A stretch of 64,000 nt of DNA from Zopfochytrium polystomum (GCA_025765615.1 JAIVFJ010000021.1:248001-312000); one strand, 5' to 3'. Positions 33,771 through 47,029 are shown, counted from the first letter of the stretch. A program made the numbers and translations. Notes: generated by a model not told the origin, from the sequence alone.

Positions 33771-36700
33771 ATGGCGCCACCGCCGCCTCTCTCAACCACG
33801 ACGAGCACGACCACCACGGACTCGAGCAGCCAGCCCCCTCCCACCCCCGCAGAAGCAGCAGCAGCGGCTGTCGCCCACGTGAACGCGGCCGCAGCGACCT
33901 CCTCTTCTTCATCGTCGTCGTTGTCGTCTTCTTTGCCAGCAGCAGCAGACGACCGTGCTCTGGAAGGAGATGCTGGAACAGTCGCGGCCATTTCTCGCCT
34001 GCTTCGCGCTCCTCTCCACCGCGCCATTGTCCGCACCGAGTTGTGGTTGCTCCGAGGGGCTTCGGGAGAGCGCCGGCGTCGATTGGTTGTCCTTGTGTAC
34101 GACGACGAGAGCAACGAGGCTTGGTACACTCCACTTTCGTTTTTCTTTGGCGGTCACTTCCACCTCACTACACTGCCCAAAACAGCCTCCTGATTCTCCA
34201 GAGGTCGAGCCAGCACGTCAAGTCCACGCCGACCGTCACAGTCGTCCATGTTCTCCCCGTTCTTGCAGATTTTCAAATGGAGCTGTATCAGTCGAATCCT
34301 GTCATGCATGCGGACTGCCTCAAGAGTGCCGGTGGGTGCTCCTTTCGTCGGTTGGGCGGGCCTGATGTTGGTTCGCCAGACTTCACGCTTCTGCTCGCCT
34401 CGCGCGGCAGGGAGCTCAAGCTGTTCGAGCACTCTCTGGATCCCATTTATCCGCTAGTCGAGGCGCTGAGACGCTGCATGCTCGAAGCACGTAAGCTTGA
34501 AATCACGCCTGTCAGCTGTTGTTCAACCCCACTGCAATGATCAGATCCCGGCACATTTGAGCGTCGCTTCGCGTGGCTGAACTATTACGAAAATAGATCA
34601 GTCGAAATACCGGTGCTCGGCGGAGACCTTGGGGACAGCAGCGGAGCACCCACTCGCCCCGAGGTCGAGACGGCAGCAGTCAATTCAAACCCTTTTATCT
34701 CGGAAAACCGCACCATCGATGGCGCCGACGCAAAGCGAGTAAAGGACGCGTGGATCGCGAGACAGCTTCGAGAAAAGGAGGGAGCATTTGCCGAGTTTCT
34801 TGATATCAAGTGAGTTCTTGCACCCGCGGCGATATCTGAGTTTTTCTTGCAGGATTTTCGTGGGGACCTGGAACGTCAACGGTTACCAGCCGACACAAAG
34901 TATTGCGGCTTGGCTCGACGCGGCAACTGAGCACGGCGACCCAGAACTATTAGTGCTGGGCTTCCAGGAACTGGATATGAGCACTGAAGCCTACATGTTC
35001 TCAGATAAAACCAAAGAAAACGTCTGGTCTGCCGCTATCGAAGCATGTTTGGAGCGAAGAGCAACGTCGTATCTCAAGGTTCAAAGTTTATTATCTTCTT
35101 TGTTTCACTCATTTTCCGCTCGAAGGCGTTTGCGTAGTACATTTACTTACTTCACTGTTAAACCAGATAGCCTCAAAACAGCTTGTTGGAATGCTGCTGC
35201 TTGTGTATGCGAGCGAAAAGTCTCTCCCTCTTATTTCTGACATTACAGTGGAGTCGGTCGGAACGGGACTTCTTGGAATGATTGGCAACAAAGGAGCCGT
35301 AGCGTGCCGGCTGCGCTACGGGGACTCGTTCCTTTGTTTTGTTAACGCTCACTTGGCTGCCGATCCTGGCATGGTCGACCGTCGAAATGCTGACTTCGCT
35401 GAAATCTGTCGCAGACTTAGCTTCCCCTTGCTCGAGAATGGCTTGGGGGGCGAGTACGAGAAGTACTTGAAGCGGCACCCGTGGGTCGCCTCTGGAATGG
35501 ATTCTCCTGGCATGCCTGGTGCGACCGGCAGGAGATCCGGCGTAGGCGTTTTCGAGGCCGAGTGAGTTCGGATGCGTGGCAGAGGTACCTTGGCTAATTT
35601 CGGACGATCAAGTCATGTTTTTTTCTTTGGGGACTTGAACTACAGAATTCCATTACCTTTCGAGGATGTCATGGATTTAATATCCAAAGATTCAATGAAA
35701 GCTCTGTTTGAATTCGACCAGGTCTGTTAGCACAACTTTTTTCGACATTCTAAAAATTTTTATAGCTTAACACAGAGCGGCGAGCACAACGCGCTTTCAT
35801 GAACTTCTCCGAACATGAGGTTGCGTTCCCGCCAACCTTCAAATATGACGTTGGAACATCAGATTTCGACTCGAGCGAGAAAAAAACGAGTTCCTTCTTG
35901 GTGTGACCGGATCTTGTGGTTCCGCAACCCCGTTGTCAAGGCCAAAAAGCTGAAAGAAGACGAGTGGTTGTCATCGAAGAAATATGGAAGCTGCATGAAT
36001 GTTCTATTAAGTGACCATAAACCTGTTTATGCAATGTTCGTCGCAAAGGTGAATAGTCTCTCGAAAATCCAATTTTGACGGCTTAATTAATTTGATGTAT
36101 GCATTATTCCAACATTGCAAGACCCGCTCAGTCGACCCTTCAAAACTAGCGGCAGTGAATGAAGAGGTTCTACGAGTTCTGGACAAGCTGGAAAACGACT
36201 CACTTCCCGACCTGAAAGTGGACACTCATGCAATAGATTTTGGCGAAGCTGCTTTTCTGGTACCCATTGTCAAATCTTTTGTCGTTGAGAATCGTGGGCA
36301 GGTAGGTCAACTGAGTCGGACCTGCTGGGCATTCTGAGTCTGGGCTTGACAGGTGATTGCAAGCTTTCGATTCGCTCCAAAAGGCATCGAGGCGAACGCA
36401 ACTCCGACCTGGTGCACGGTGAACCCAATGGCTAGCTCGTTGTCACCTGGTACAGAACCTCTTCATTTTGCTATTTGATTTTTTCTGTGAATGAAACTAA
36501 GGCAATGTAGGCGAAAAGATGCTTGTCTATGTTACCGTTCATGTGCGGGATCCCTCCACTGCCGCCTCTCTTAATTTTGGGCACACCGCGTTGGAGGATA
36601 CTCTTATTTTTCATACGGACAATGGCAAGGATCACTTCATCTCACTTTCCGCTCGATGGCAGCCCTCCGCCTTTGGTAACGACTTGGATGTTCTCTGCCG

Positions 36701-37882
36701 TCTTACTCGACCGGTTCGCACGTACACGGTGGCCTCGCTCAGACTGTTGTGGATTCAAAACCGTGAGTCGGGAAGGTCCAACAGCACGGAAACCGTTGGG
36801 GCTGTGGAAGGGGTTCGATCGTTGACCGATGTGAAAGCTGTTGATGCAGTTAACTCTGGCCTAATTGAATCCTTGGAGAAGAATCTAAGTATTCCGAAGG
36901 AGCTGTGGCGAATGGTTGATTTCATCTATCGTTATGGGATGGACATGGTGAGCCAAGTTGCAGAATTGAATTTTTCTTCTAAAGCTGCGACAGGAGGATC
37001 TATTCGTGACCGCCGGCGACCCGGACGTGATGGAATACCTCCGCGACTGTCTTGATCGTGGAGTTGATTTTGATCATGACGCACTCTTGGTGGATCCCGA
37101 AGAGCCTCCGTCATTGGACGGACCGATGGATCTTGCCTTTCCCTCACCAGTCCCTTCGGCGTCTTCCCCACGCGGTAGTAATGTGTCTCCCATATTAACG
37201 GCCGAAACCCTCTCGCAGCTGGGCACGCGCCTCGATGTGGACCTCCTCCTCAGGAGTGACCGCCTTCGAAGGCAGTACCATCCCGCGGGAAGGGCCAACT
37301 CAGCAGTTACACCCGTGGACTCAGCTGTTGCAACAACTGCGCCACCCTCTCCATCTCCAACGCAAGCCCCATCGCGGGCACCTCGCAAAGGCCGCCATTT
37401 GTCAGTCCACTCTATGGCAGACACACTCCTCACATTCCTGTCCGCTCTTGCCGAACCTGTAGTTCCGTCTAGCCTGTACTTTAGATGCGTCCAGGAAGGA
37501 TACCCGACTCTTGCGGCAGCGCGGCAAGTTGTCCGAGTAATGCCACGAGTTCACGGCAACGTACTGTTGTACATGTGCGCGTTTCTGCGAGAGCTTGTGG
37601 AGGGTGGCTTCGCTTTGGAAACTCTAGGTGAGCACTTTCCGTCGTTGCGCGAGGTCCAAACGACGGTTTACAATCTTCTCTTTTCCTTTAGCCAAAATAT
37701 TTGCCCCGGTGCTCCTCCGTCCAATCGGAAATCTTTCATCTAACGGCAGATCCTCTTCGCTGCCAAACGGGGGCGGCTCTAATGTGTCACCGGGAGGTTC
37801 TCCTGTTAAGGAAACAGCTGGAATTGGGTACGAGGTTCGACGGCGAATGTTTCTTATGCGATTCTTGGAGAGGGACGTCTGA
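33771..37882 (+). CDS. OCRL/INPP5B-like inositol polyphosphate 5-phosphatase, with a frame break
   Basis: About 1150 residues over 12 exons: 33771-~34128, ~34204-34490, 34545-34809, 34853-35078, 35167-35561, 35613-35721, 35766-36048, 36122-36301, 36353-36449, 36511-36947, 36994-37627, 37692-37882. Domains: divergent PH-like N-terminus; catalytic 5-phosphatase (IFVGTWNVNG, GFQELDMS, GTGLLGMIGNKGAV, FCFVNAHLAA in essence, FFFGDLNYRIP, VPSWCDRILW, LLSDHKPVYAMF); ASH domain (FGEAAFLVPIVKSFVVENRG to LNFGHTALEDTLIF); RhoGAP-like domain (EDLFVTAGDP, SMADTLLTFLSALAEPV, AKIFAPVLLRP). It removes the 5-phosphate of PI(4,5)P2 on endosomes and Golgi. The GAP domain lacks an arginine finger, as in OCRL. 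In exon 7 a run of seven A (35880-35886) puts EKK and RVPSWCDR in different frames. The first splice junction is uncertain. Confidence 0.85.
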
Positions 37883-38484
37883 TAAGTCTATAAAGAAGAA
37901 CATGGAACGAGTGTTGAGAATCGAAAGACGAGTTCAATTTGAATTGGAATATATATTATAGTGAATGAAGTTATTTGGTGGAAAGATAGGGGGAAACAGG
38001 GAAGGTTGGGTGGGGCGCAGTCACGACAAATGTCTGCGTAAGCACAAGGAAGCCACTGTGACGAAAACTAACCGTAGTCCTGCTGCGGCAATTTCTACTG
38101 TTCTTCCAGCAGCCCAACCAGCTGTTGTGGGTGGGCAGTCGCTGCACCTGTCGCAGCAACTTCTCCCAACTGCCAACCAGTTGAACGTCGGAGCGCGCGG
38201 AAGGTGACAGGCAAGCTGCGGCGGTGCCAACTACATGCGTTCCGGCTGGACCGGCTGCCACGCATCCTGTGGCGACAAAGGAAGACACGAACACTCAAGT
38301 TCGTTGACAAGTCTCGCGATCGCACATCCGTCCAGATCATCTTCCTGCACAAGCCTGTCCAGCAAGCGGCTCGGCTGTGCGCAGGGGCGCGACCATCTCT
38401 GCAGCTGCAAGTCGTACGATAACGGGTACTCAGGGAACTCCTCGTCCGGGCAGTCTACGCGAATCGAACTTGTCAGGATTGGCC
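37883..38484. other. Spacer before the Tfb1 gene
   Basis: About 600 bp without a supported gene. Frames of 60-95 codons exist on both strands, including a Cys/Ser-rich one on the plus strand, but none has a start context, splice logic or family match. Probably the OCRL 3' UTR and the Tfb1 promoter and 5' UTR. Confidence 0.5.
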
Positions 38485-40726
38485 ATGAGCGGCCACGATG
38501 GCTCCGCTGTTCGCGTGCGTGACGTTCACTTCAAGAAAGCACCAGGCTCGCTGGAACTCTCCCGCAACATAGTTCGTTGGTTACCAGCCGACCCTTCGGC
38601 AGCCATCATATCTTTACCCAACTCGTCGATAAAAGGTTCGGGGATTACCGCCTTGTCCGAAATTTTCCACCTAACAAACTTGAATATAGCACAAGCCGTG
38701 AATGTGGTTTCCGATCCGGCAACGTCGAAAGTAATCTTAAAGCTGACACAAACCGGCAATCCAGCAGATATAAACTACAACTTTCATTTTGCGGGAACGG
38801 ATGCCATTAAAGACAGAGAACGGGTGAAGGAGCTCCTCGTAACAGTTATCGGCCGGAACTTGCTGCAGGCGGGTAACACGGGATCCCCGGGCATTGGAAC
38901 TCCAAAGGGCGGAAGGCTGGCTGAGCCATCGAAAGGAAATGAGCGGAAACAGAGTACAATCACTTTTGAAGACATTAAAGTTCGGCAGGCTTTGCTGGCA
39001 AAGAATAAGGATCTCGCCCGATTGCATCGCGAGCTTGTCATTGGAGGCGTAGTTTCGGAAGATGATTTTTGGCAGTCTCGCTCGGAAATGCTGGCAACTC
39101 AGCAGTGGCAAGCGTTTCAAAAGCGGGGCACTTCGTCTGCATCTTTGGCGGACTTGAAGCCGACTCAGGGAGATGGAAGCGGCTCTGACGTGAAATACAC
39201 CTTGACACCTGAAATAATTCACTCTTTCTTTGTTCAATATCCGTCGCGTAAGTCGCCAGAGTTTGCTTTCACGGTTGTATATTGACGAATCAGCGGACCA
39301 GTTCACACTGCATATCAAAAGAATGTTCCGGATAAGGTAGCTTCGATGGATGGGTACTGGCTTTAAGTTTAAACTAACTAGTTTTGCGCAGCTGTCGGAG
39401 ACAGAGTTTTGGACAAAGGTTCTCGCGTCAAGGTACTTTCACAGGAGCCGGTCACAAGGGCCACCGGTGGACGTGGACGACTTTTTCAAAGAGTATATCC
39501 AGGAAGACGATGATGGTGACTGATTCAACCACCTCTCCTTCATTGACTAACAGTGCAACTTGATTAAGACACTTTGCCAGTGCCAAAGCGCCGCCCACGA
39601 GACCCCAATAATGTCCTGCTAGATTTGAGCGCAACGACTGAGGATCACTTGGTTAGTGCCATTTGCCAAAGGTCATGCTTGTGTTCACGATGTTGAAGGC
39701 GTTTGGAAACGAACCAGATTCGACCATGCGACCAGGGGCTGTTCGGGAGTCGCTGCCGCTCATCAGGCGATATAATCGACACTCTACAGTAATCGTAAAG
39801 TCCTCTCAGTAAGTTATTCCTGCCAGTTGTCGTTGCAAGGATGTTGACAGACTGCTTCAAGTGCATCTGGGAAGGGCGTTGACCCCGTCACACTCTTGGA
39901 AAAGGTAAGTTACTCTCGCGACTAGCACATTCTCATTGCCCCATTAAAGGAAACGGATCTCGACGACTTGCATGTCCCAAAGCAACCCCAGCAGAGGGTT
40001 TTAGACATATCGGAAGGAGCGACATTTTTTGAGGCAGCGGGGACGGCTCGAAAAATCAGGCCGCTTTCAATAGGTGAACTGCAGGTAACGGGAAGCAGCG
40101 TACAGCGCTTTCTCACGCATGTTTTTCGCGGTCGTTAGAATATTGGGCAAGTGTTTAGCGTTTGGAGTCCAGATTTACCACAGGTCGGTTGTGACTGCGT
40201 TCAATACCACTTTCCTCACACCCTTTTTCACAGACAAGTATAGACCGGAACGCATCTGCTGGGGTTATCAAAACTTTAACGGCAAGCAGCCGAAAGCGAA
40301 AAAGAGAGGCTTTGGGATGCAGAGGTTTGTTTTGTTCCGCTCCGTTTTAAAGCAATCAGTCAACATTCTTGAAATCTAGACGTTCCGGGGATTCCAGAGG
40401 AAGTCCGAACGCTGCACGCATCCACTTCTGAACTCCTCCGGCATTTTTGGACAGCCGTTACGCGTGCGTCCGACGATCCCGAAAACAAGGCAAAGGCTTC
40501 GCGGCTTCTTGAGGCTCTCAAGACCGCTGAAGCGCAAATAAAAAGTGTTGGCCCAAAGCCTTTGAAGTCGTCAGACCCTTTGGCTCCTGCGGTAAGGACT
40601 TCATTCTTTGGAAAGTTCAATGCTCATTCACTTTTGCTTTTCCCATTGGCGGTCATTTCAAAATCTTAGTACCTCCTGCGCAACTTAAGAGCTGCTATTG
40701 CCAAGGCGAAAACCAAAGAATTCTGA
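38485..40726 (+). CDS. TFB1: TFIIH core subunit Tfb1/p62
   Basis: Eleven exons (38485-39247, 39302-39336, 39392-39515, 39569-39651, 39699-39794, 39851-39904, 39950-40084, 40139-40183, 40234-40324, 40380-40591, 40670-40726) join in frame to 564 residues, close to human p62 (548). The N-terminal PH-like domain reads VHFKKAPGSLELSRNIVRW. Two BSD domains follow: ALLAKNKDLARLHRELVIGG and VVSEDDFWQSRSEML; then HTAYQKNVPDKLSETEFWTK with VLASRYFH. SLPLIRRYNRHST and the C-terminal SELLRHFWTAVTR, YLLRNLRAAI also match. It is a structural subunit of TFIIH in promoter opening and nucleotide excision repair, binding activators and TFIIE through the PH domain. Starts of exons 5 and 6 have alternative acceptors; the rest is well fixed. 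Confidence 0.88.
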
Positions 40727-41564
40727 TTTAAAACCAAGGAACAGACGACTCTGCCTATCTTGTGCTTGTCCCCTTGAAATCACCTGGTATTGAAAACTCA
40801 TCAGCACAGCAGAAGTGCAAAGTGTTCTTGCCACCGTTAATTGTGCCATTGGGATCAATCGCAGCTAATGCCGTGAATAAAGCTGCAGTTAGGTGTAAAC
40901 TCCGTTGGCGCTGCTCAAAAGATAGAGATCCATCAACATAAGCAGTGTTCCGCCGATTCTCATGTGTTCCTCTTTGAAAAAACGATGGCATTCCTTCTTT
41001 TTGGGGCAGTGCCGCCAAGTTGCTGGTGGGTAGAAGGCAATGAGTCTGATGGCCCCTAGTTTGAATATCGCTAAACAACCAAGTCGGTGCAAGTGGGCAA
41101 GTGAAAGAGCTAAACCTCGTTGGTTATGGTGTGGTTCGTTCAAGCATAATGTTGGAAAGCCCTATTTCTGGTTGGTGTAATGCCATTTTTGAGGATGCGA
41201 CTGGAAGCCAGCGCTGGCGTCGAGACGTAACCCCCAGACCCCCCCATGCCTTCCCAACTGGCCTCTTGTGAGGCCACATCGTGAGCATCCCGAGCTCTTC
41301 CGCTCATTTTGCGCTGGCGGTGGCTGTTAAGCTTCGAAGCTGGTCGAATGTGAGCCAGATTCGCATCTTCTTGGTTGCTCTTGGCGACAGCGAGGAAGGA
41401 TGTACACAATCACACACCGGAAACAGCAAGTTAAGAGTTACATGTTTAAATCAACTGATTATATCAACTGCGAAGAACACAAGCTTGGAGAAGCGGAAGT
41501 AGGCAAACGGAGAGCATGCAAGTGGTGGGTGGGTGTGAAACGAAAAACATTTCCAAATCGTCCA
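40727..41564. other. Convergent spacer, possible small ORF
   Basis: Spacer between the convergent Tfb1 and RasGAP genes. On the minus strand, 41307-41140 could code for 55 residues starting MSGRARDAHDVASQEASW and ending RAFQHYA. Below it, 41060-40755 is open with a Cys/Lys-rich stretch in one frame. I found no clean splice link and no family, so I do not call a gene. Confidence 0.35.
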
Positions 41565-44500
41565 TTAATGTTGTTTATCGAAACCATGCAAAAGTTGAGA
41601 AAATCGGTTCTTAAACCTTCCTGCAATTACACTCATTCTCGTCATAGATGCGTTGGACGACCCAGCCGAACCGGTCGAACCAGCAGACGCGTTTCCTCCG
41701 ATCATGCTCTGAGACACACGGAAGAGGTTGTCAACATGTCTGGCAGAGCCTTCGCTCCGGACGCTGTCAGTCGATTTTATGCTCGATGCATCATCAAAGG
41801 TCCTCTCGCCGTCGGCGCTATCCTCCAGAAGAATTGACCCAGTCGACGACGCAACGGTACTAGTTGGTATGGCGAGCTGTGGCAGAGGTGGTGCATCACT
41901 AGAGTGGCTGTACGGGTTGAACAGATGGTCGTTCGCTCCCAACGACTTCCACAAATCAGGACTTTCGATTCGAATATCCATTAGGTCAGGTTGTGAGCCA
42001 TTGGAAACGGCACTTCCGTGTGGGGAGGACGAAGGAGACAAAGCTTGCGGCAGAGGAAGGTTCCCGGATCCTATTGCTGGGGAGGTACTCCTTCCCACTG
42101 CTGGCGGCGGGGCCCCAAATGTCCTAAACATGCTGGACGATGGTTTCCGCTGCGATCGGCCGAGATCAGTGAGCGCAGCTAAGCCCGCGGAAGCTCCCGA
42201 CCCAAGACTATTTCCAGACGAGGATCGTTCCCACCCAGATGAACCGCTTACTCCGGTCGCACCGCTTATAGTATGCCCAGCTCCTCCAACACCGCTGGCG
42301 GTCGATGCAGTTTGTCGTTGAGGAGGAATCCGCAGCCGGAAACTCGGAACTGACCCTAGGGCTGCTCCGCTTGAAATGCTCCCCTCTGATGCTGCAAGGT
42401 GAAGAGGTGGTGAACCCACATTGGCGTGATTTCTGGAGGACGACTGAAAATTGGAGCGGTGGTTTCCGTGAGTTGGCGAACTTTGTCCAGCAATACTTGG
42501 CTCGGATTGGGCTGGTCGCATTCGCGAGAGGAGGAGGGACGATGACTGCGGTGATGAAGAGTACACGTTGCCTGCAGCGTGCGAGGGTAAGTAAGGTGGT
42601 CATGGACTGTAGAAACCAAACCTACCGTCGGAACCACCACTGGAGCCTCGTGGAACATCATGTCCGGGCGAAGCTGCTGAGGGTACACTCCCTGTCTCTG
42701 TGGCTGGGCGTCCATCTTGAACTTTGGAGGAGCTTTGTTCCGATATGCTCAAAGATGTCGCCTCAGAGAGAAGACTAATATTGAGCTTGGGCGGGTCAGC
42801 GGCCACCATAGAACCCGCCTTCATTTTCGGTGAGAGAGATTCCTCGGTCTCCAGCATACGGAAACTTATTGACGGCGCAGGAAGAGAGTTGGACAGTGAT
42901 GAAGACGACGGTTTCGGGTCGGAGGGACCTGTGCGGGCGGGTGAGGAGTTTGTCGACTTGACGAAGGGTGCAGTTGGAATTGTGGAAAAGGCAGGAGTAG
43001 TGGCGAGTTTCTCCCTCTGAGCACTGTCCTCCTTTTCGCGGAGTCGCCTAAAGGTTCGATGCTCCCCTTCAAGCACTTTTAAAATGGCAAACATATCCGT
43101 CAGGTCCGCCTGTGGTCGCCGCTCCAGTTCGGCCATGTTGCGGTCAAACATTTGAACAAGAACTTCGGCTTCTCTGCGTGCATTGCTAACTGGTTCGTTG
43201 ACGGCATGACCAGTGGTAAGAACAGGTTGGGACTAGAGAGGATATTCATTAGAAACGTCGTTCACCGCGTCGCTTACCGAAATGTAATCAATAAATAGTC
43301 TCATATTCGGTATTTGCTCCATTATAAAGGGATTGCACTTGATGGATATCAGAACACATGGTCAATATTCGTGTAATCTTACTTCTTTCATGAAGGGCTC
43401 TTTGCTGCCAAAGTCAGAGAGATTGGCAAGATTTTGGACGATTTTGGCGATCAGTGTTAGGTTGCGTGCGGTTGAGGGAGACGGGAAGTCAGATAGAATT
43501 CCGAAGAGGTTCGGCTAGAAAATGAAGATAGTAAGCATGCCGAAGACTCTACAGCCCAGTTCCACTTACTGAAAGTATAGCCGGACAAAAAAATCGAAGA
43601 AATATGAATCCACTGATAACGGCATATCTTCCTTCATCTTGAAGTTGGCTCACAGCCACGGCGTCTTGTGAACGTCGGACAACCACGGATTGTATGTGCT
43701 TGAAAATCTCAAGAATTCCTCTAAGTGAACAGTCAGATTGGCAACTTGGATAGAAAACTGAATGAACTTACTGGGGACAGTTGTCTTTTGAGTCGAATAT
43801 TCGAGTTAACAACGTTCGAGTGTGTGACAGCAGTAGTCGCCAGTGATTCTTTAACGTTTCAGGATTGCTGATCTTGGATGGATCGACTTCCAAGGAATCC
43901 GGTATTGCACAAAGCGAGCGCACAGTAGACGCAATTGTTTCGTGAAGGTAATCCATCCCGACAACTTTCATGTACTGGTCCATCAGCTTTGTGGCTAGCG
44001 AGTTACCTCGGAAAATTATGTTCACGTTCTCCGTCTCCGAAATCTCCCGCTCCAACAGCGCCTTCATGGCATCCACCTCACACCCTTGAGACAAGAGAAT
44101 CTTAAGAAATGTCTTCGCTAGGACTTCCTTCTGTACACCAGAACAGTTCCCCAACGCAACAATCGCATAGTACGGCGGTTTTGTTAAGCTGTCGATGAAG
44201 TCCTTGTACTTTGCAAAAGGTAGAAGGAAGTCCCTCTGGAGATGAATTAGCGACACCATCGCTCTGCCTCTGCGCCGTACCGCTACGAGCACTGATAATC
44301 TCATCGAGCCGACTGACACTGGTTCGAAAGATATCCGTGCTTGTTGCTTAATGGAATGCCAGTCTTCTGTCTTTACATGGTTTTCCAGGGCATCCAGATT
44401 AATATTTACACTTCCAATGTAGGCATCTCTTTGAATACGATTGTAAGAGAACACAGACACTCGAAGATCGGAATAATGCGGACGAATATCCCTAGATGTA

Positions 44501-46564
44501 GTGTGAGAGGCAGTAAATACAAGCTTTCAATAATTACTGGAAGGAAAAAGATTCGCCCCAGAATGGTGCATCGCCCACTTTCGTCGCAGTTCGTGCATGC
44601 TTCACGTCATCAAGTTGGATTACGCAGTAATAGTTTGCACGGGTTGCACCGTGCAGGTCTTTCGCTTCCGAAACTGTCACATCGAGGGTTCGCACCAAGC
44701 GGTAGGAGTCATCGTCCTGCAGGGCTTCGTTCGCTTCGGAATCCGGGGAGTACCTGAACTCTTGTGCGCACTTTGCACAGCAGTAGCATACTTCTCGTAT
44801 TTGCTGAAACCAAGAATCCCGGGCTTTCGGAGACTCAGCAGCAAAGTAGAAGAACTGCCTCCCGGTATTGCTGTCAAACGATATGACCTGGAAGCAATTT
44901 TCGCTATTGACAAGAGAAGAATCCACCAACGAAATCGAGCTCTCCAGCAGAGGTATAACCTCTTTCGCCACGGTCGCCTTTGCTAGAGTCAGGTGTGCGT
45001 CAAGTGACGACCATTTACCTCTTCGCTTTGGCAGCAGTACAGTTTTTTGTCCGTCCCGATAACAAAAAAGTATGACTTCCAATCCGACGTGGAGTTCCCT
45101 GGACCACTTCAGATGAATGTTGATGCAAGATTCGCACCGCACCTTTCTTCAGCTTCAACCAGCCTGAATGAGAGGCTTCAACGAATAGCTTTGGAGGAAC
45201 CTCCACATTTGTGCGCCGTTCCTCCGCAACCTGAAATGTTCGTTTTAATAAGAGGAGAGGCTCAAACTTCCATTGGCCTCACATGCAGCTCGAAGTATTC
45301 GTCAAGGTCCACTGCCATGTCAATTCCTCTGGCGGAACTTCCCAACTCGTCGATCATTCCGCCAAGCGAAACCGCCCGAAGCTTTTCAAGGTATATGTAA
45401 TCGATAATAACTCTTCTTGTTGAGACGTATCTATCCTCCTCCTCTTGCCGGATTTCCTAGTGTGAAGGTTAGATCGAGTCACAGCATGCGATAATCCTCA
45501 CTTCAAACAATCCCGGCCTCAGAGTGAGGTAGAAGTCGGCATCGGCGATGTTGCATATCTCCTCACATATTTTCAAGGTCTCCTCTGCTCTCTTTGCTTT
45601 TTCTACCGCGGTGTTCATCCGAGTTGTCAACTGCACAGAATTTGTTATTCAGCGTTTTGTAGATGTACCGAGCGAACCTTCTCCATATCGCGGTCTTTCG
45701 TTGATGCATTCAGTTGGGCTTTCTGGTGCGCAGCGAGAGCCTCGTTCGCCAACGCCTGGAGCGAGCTGTACTCTTTCCTGACCTGCAGAAAAAGCGTAAA
45801 CTGGTCAATCATTCTATTCAAAAGAGACCTTTCTTAGCCCTGAGTGTGCGTCGTGCAGGTTTTTGGACAAATCTGCGCCCTTTTCCATTTGCTGCAGAAC
45901 GATCAGAGTGGTCAAAACCCATTTCCGGCAACTCCGCTCACAAGTTTCCGAACAGCTTCCATGTCACGAATGTTGGCAAGGAACGGCTCGATGATGTCCT
46001 GCAAAAGGCACTGGGCCATCTCGCTCTGGAGCACGCAGGAAACTGGGATCAGGGAAAACGTCCCACCAAATGCCTTGGCATCACCACCAACTCACGTGTA
46101 TGCTCGCAATTTTTGATGTTCCGTCGATGATTTCGGCGAATGCTCTCCACAAAGAACTAATTCCGCCGATGAGCACAAGCGATGAGGGAGAAAGGAGGGT
46201 TGGGGAAGGGTGCCTTACGTCTTCAAAAGCTGAGATCGATAGGCGTCTGCTTTATCCATTGGTCCGCTCGAGTTCAGTCCTGAAAGAGAAGATGAAGGGC
46301 TGCTGCGGTAGAAGCTCGAGGACGGTGGAATGTTTGGCTTTTGGTACGACTGAGCAAGCTTCCCTGTTGTCCGATAAAGCGGTGGCGCGGGGCGATCAGT
46401 GATGCTCGAAAAGAGGTGGCATCGCTCGAGTCGGATGGGAGGAACTCACTGAGCGAGCGGGCGTATTCAACCTCCAGCGCCTGCCGTTTTCTCAAGAAGG
46501 AGGCAAGCTCTTTCGATTGGCGGATGGATTCCTCCGAGTACTTGAGCACAGACTCATATGTCAT
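41565..46564 (-). CDS. RasGAP protein with F-BAR, PH and C2 domains
   Basis: Roughly 1370 residues in about 18 exons; the first eleven run 46564-46450, 46363-46219, 46156-46096, 46025-45942, 45891-45829, 45782-45678, 45630-45502, 45456-45283, 45230-45143, 45098-45019, 44959-44792. F-BAR: RQSKELASFLRKRQALEVEY, LWRAFAEIIDGTSKIA, KGADLSKNLHDAHSGLRKV, then a coiled region to FELHV. PH: HSGWLKLKKGNSTSDWKSYF, TDKKLYCCQ, ARDSWFQQI. C2: TLDVTVSEAKDLHG, ANYYCVIQLD, DAPFWGESFSFQ. RasGAP: VNIIFRGNSLATKLMDQYMK (arginine-finger loop), SGFIFLRFFCPAIL, ARNLTLIAKIVQNLANL. A 600-residue Ser-rich tail ends at 41565. It would switch off Ras at curved or lipid-rich membrane. The start is the ATG opening the F-BAR helix. 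Exact borders of later exons are approximate. Confidence 0.87.
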
Positions 46565-46970
46565 TGCCTGACGGGGCGGGGCTTGCGAAGGACGAACGCT
46601 TGGCAGGGGAAGTTGGGTAGCTGGGAGCTACTGCGGAAAGGAGGGCGGAGTGTTAAGGGGTGCCAGCTTTTTTTTTTTTTTTTTTTTTTTTTCTCAAATT
46701 TTTCTGTTTTCCCGTTGTCCAATGGGGGTCATTTGAGAAAAACTTTTCTCTCGCGGAGGGGGGTCGTGGGTGAAGTGGTGTAGTGGGGTAGTGGGGCAGT
46801 TAGGTAGTGGAAGAGGGTGGGGTGGGGAGGGAGGGTGGGTGGGCGCTTGCGCATCGTCGATAGTCGTTGGTCCCCAATTGCGCCAACTTGTGCCCACCTG
46901 GCCGTCCTGCTTCGCCAACCCATCGAGGAGCGTGTGGGGGCTCCCTCTCTCTCTCTTCGTCTCTCTGTCC

Positions 46971-47029
<59 letters not shown>

